Assembly (NCBI GenBank): GCA_964372445.1
Contig: CAYJQO010000018.1
Location: 1 to 13,425, forward strand
Length of the DNA: 13,425 nucleotides
Direction: 5' to 3'
Source of the DNA: CAYJQO01 sp964372445
GTDB lineage: Bacteria; Patescibacteriota; Minisyncoccia; UBA6257; GWB1-50-10
Part shown: positions 12,307-13,425 of the stretch, one piece after another
How the letters are laid out: each line of letters opens with the position of its first letter
Position numbering within the stretch: position 1 is the first letter of the stretch
The notes under the pieces: model-generated
What the model was told of the DNA's origin: nothing
Database searches by the model: none
The model's input: the letters and a program-made list of their open reading frames with translations, nothing else
Position numbers and translations under genes: made by a program

Positions 12307-12314
12307 TCATCCCA

Positions 12315-12343
12315 TTGACAGGAGGAATCATACATGGTATCAT
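12315..12343 (+). promoter_or_regulatory. Promoter for the 164-aa membrane protein
   Basis: TTGACA (12315-12320), a 17-base spacer and TATCAT (12338-12343) give a near-consensus promoter. The start near 12350 leaves a leader of about 45 bases with AAGGAAA shortly before the ATG. Confidence 0.75.
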
Positions 12344-12394
12344 TGTACCGTAGTTCACTGATCTTTCACAACATAAACATAAAAAGGAAAACCT

Positions 12395-12889
12395 ATGACA
12401 GATAAGAAAGCGGTAGGCATTTTCTTCGCCACCATCGCCGTACTCCTTGTTGCGGCGGTAACCTATGCCGTGTTCCATGGTATCCCCCAAATGAGGGAAG
12501 CTGAGACGTACGCAGCTGTAATCGAAGAGGCGCTCGATACGTACGGGGTGCGCCTCGGCGATGACAAATTGCGTCTTGTGGCTGCCGAGGCCATGCAGGA
12601 GCAGATCGGCCCTAGCACGATCAAGAAGGCGACCACGCTCTGGCCGCTGGTGAATAACTTTTTCATGGAGGTCGATGCAATCAAAAGGTCCGGCTTACCC
12701 AACGGGACAGGGCCCCAGTACCCCGAGGTTCTGCACGGCACATTTGCGATGACGTGGGATCACTACCGACCGCTCCTTGACCGGGGGACGGTAGTGGAAG
12801 AGATACTCACGTACATTGACCCTGAGGCAAAAGAGAAGCTCGGCGTTCTTCGAACATTCGCCGGTGACGCGTACAGTATCTTGCTATAG
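12395..12889 (+). CDS. Single-pass membrane protein, unknown function
   Basis: The 164-residue product has an N-terminal signal-anchor: MTDKK, then a hydrophobic helix at about residues 6-28 (VGIFFATIAVLLVAAVTY). The remainder, about 135 residues, is mixed helical with few prolines and no cysteine, and should lie outside the cytoplasmic membrane. It contains RLGDDKLRLVAAEAMQEQ and a Trp/Tyr-rich segment TFAMTWDHYRPLL. No catalytic motif is visible and I do not recognise a family. The gene stands alone: its own promoter at 12315-12343, a Shine-Dalgarno site (AAGGAAA) before the ATG, and a terminator 18 bases after the stop. Confidence 0.75.
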   Translation: MTDKKAVGIFFATIAVLLVAAVTYAVFHGIPQMREAETYAAVIEEALDTYGVRLGDDKLRLVAAEAMQEQIGPSTIKKATTLWPLVNNFFMEVDAIKRSGLPNGTGPQYPEVLHGTFAMTWDHYRPLLDRGTVVEEILTYIDPEAKEKLGVLRTFAGDAYSILL

Positions 12890-12907
12890 CCACCATACCT
12901 GATTTGG

Positions 12908-12943
12908 AGCAGCCGCATCGATGGTGCGGCTGCTTTTGTTTTT
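12908..12943 (+). terminator. Rho-independent terminator after the 164-aa gene
   Basis: AGCAGCCGCA (12908-12917) pairs with TGCGGCTGCT (12925-12934) around a 7-base loop and is followed by TTTGTTTTT. Confidence 0.85.
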
Positions 12944-12944
12944 G

Positions 12945-12973
12945 TTGACCAGCGAGCCGCGGCGCGCTACCCT
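12945..12973 (+). promoter_or_regulatory. Promoter for tRNA-Pro
   Basis: TTGACC (12945-12950), a 17-base spacer and TACCCT (12968-12973) lie directly after the preceding terminator. The start near 12980 leaves about 74 bases before the tRNA, an unusually long leader with no gene recognised in it. Confidence 0.5.
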
Positions 12974-13053
12974 TTGGTGAGAACGGGCCGTTACCTCGGA
13001 GTACACCTTGGCAAGCTCGGTGACTACGGGGCAGGCAAGTCAATTTGCGAGAA

Positions 13054-13127
13054 CGGGGTGGAGTATGACGGCAGTACGCACGCTTCGGGTGCGTGTAGAC
13101 TGGGTTCGACTCCCAGCACCCCGACCA
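13054..13127 (+). tRNA. tRNA-Pro(CGG)
   Basis: Acceptor CGGGGTG/CACCCCG, D-stem GTAT/GTAC (last pair T-G), anticodon stem CACGC/GCGTG with loop TTCGGGT (anticodon CGG, proline CCG codon), T-arm CTGGG/CCCAG with loop TTCGACT, discriminator A and encoded CCA. The C1-G72 acceptor pair suits bacterial tRNA-Pro. Odd points: positions 8 and 14 appear to be G instead of the nearly universal U8 and A14, and the variable loop has only four bases. It may be a functional but divergent tRNA, or one starting to decay. A DsbA-like fragment begins directly after the CCA. Confidence 0.82.
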
Positions 13128-13339
13128 AGTTAGACATTGAGAGTTTTCGGAAGAAGGTACGCGGAGGCAAGTACGCAGAGCATATCGAAGCCGACTATCA
13201 GGATGCGATCGCCTCGGGAGGGACTGGCACTCCTTACAATGTGGTAATTGCTGAAAACGGCAAAAAGTTCGTAGTGTCTGGAGCACAGCCATATTCGGCG
13301 GTAAAATCAGTCATTGATGTTGCACTTCAAGAAAAATAG
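13128..13339 (+). pseudogene. DsbA-like C-terminal fragment, N-terminus missing
   Basis: From the base after the tRNA-Pro CCA a frame runs 70 codons to TAG and encodes the C-terminal part of a DsbA-family thioredoxin-fold protein: GGKYAEHIEADYQDAI, then the cis-proline region GTGTPYNVVI, then SGAQPYSAVKSVIDVAL. The N-terminal half with the CXXC redox site is absent, and no start codon lies between the tRNA and the conserved part. The same frame stays open upstream, but only by running through the tRNA gene, so a translated product is unlikely. The fragment cannot be redox-active on its own. It appears to be a leftover of recombination at the tRNA end. It is followed after 31 bases by another gene start, possibly an intact relative. 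Confidence 0.65.
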
Positions 13340-13370
13340 CCGAAGGGCATGCAAAATCAATAATAAATTT

Positions 13371-13425
13371 ATGAATACAAAAACAGCAATTGCTATAGTC
13401 GTTGTCGCAGGCGCTATTCTCGGCG
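13371..13425 (+). CDS. Start of a membrane-anchored or secreted protein (partial)
   Basis: An ATG opens a frame that runs off the window end and encodes MNTKTAIAIVVVAGAILG, a short Lys-containing N-terminus followed by a hydrophobic helix, i.e. a signal peptide or anchor. The 31 bases before it are AT-rich with no clear Shine-Dalgarno site. Extracytoplasmic DsbA-like proteins often begin this way, and a DsbA-like fragment lies just upstream, but with 18 residues the identity is only a guess. Confidence 0.55.
   Translation, partial: MNTKTAIAIVVVAGAILG

Noticed and set aside
12979..13053. Second tRNA upstream of tRNA-Pro
   Set aside because: The length and a repeated GAGAACGGG suggested it, but no cloverleaf, T-loop or CCA can be drawn.
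12974..13339. Continuous 121-codon frame starting upstream of tRNA-Pro
   Set aside because: The first half is tRNA leader and the tRNA gene itself; only the part after the CCA shows protein similarity.
13349..13366. Tiny frame MQNQ behind GAAGGG
   Set aside because: Four codons only; it could be a chance frame before the next gene, with no evidence for an attenuator.

Overview
This window most likely comes from a Candidate Phyla Radiation (Patescibacteria, Parcubacteria-like) genome. That is inferred from gene content: a small membrane protein ending in an Asn-Pro-rich tail, large secreted or membrane proteins without clear named families, short leaders, a GIY-YIG gene beside a tRNA, and few metabolic genes. 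Coding regions are GC-rich and TGA is used as a stop (code 11). No rRNA, CRISPR array, transposase or integrase is visible.

Layout. (1) 1-720 is a tRNA-associated region on the minus strand. It holds tRNA-Lys(CTT), a small GIY-YIG endonuclease gene, two tRNA 5'-end fragments each fused to a palindromic repeat, one promoter and one terminator. (2) 718-885 encodes a 55-residue basic protein with a very strong ribosome binding site, followed by its own terminator. (3) 989-3693 encodes a small membrane protein and, immediately after it, a secreted protein of about 800 residues built from two kinds of cysteine-containing repeats. (4) 3697-4578 (minus) is an EamA/DMT-type transporter that converges on the secreted protein gene. 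(5) 4715-8437 encodes a 1240-residue membrane-anchored protein with a LysM-like domain, driven by a near-consensus promoter. (6) 8480-9313 (minus) holds tRNA-Arg(TCG) and two related small four-cysteine proteins, each with its own promoter and terminator. (7) 9409-12202 encodes the CCA-adding enzyme and an overlapping FAD-dependent oxidoreductase. (8) 12395-12889 encodes a single-pass membrane protein with its own promoter and terminator. (9) 12945-13425 holds a promoter, tRNA-Pro(CGG) with encoded CCA, a headless DsbA-like C-terminal fragment starting right at the tRNA end, and the start of another membrane or secreted protein.

How the genes fit together. The secreted cysteine-rich protein, the 1240-residue LysM-like protein and the small single-pass proteins are probably cell-envelope components. 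The cca gene complements the tRNA genes: tRNA-Lys lacks an encoded CCA, whereas tRNA-Arg and tRNA-Pro carry it. The most unusual parts are the two tRNA-linked rearranged areas at the ends of the window and the pair of four-cysteine proteins with a double inverted repeat over one promoter. I do not see a complete new defence or metabolic system. Functions of the unrecognised proteins are left open.
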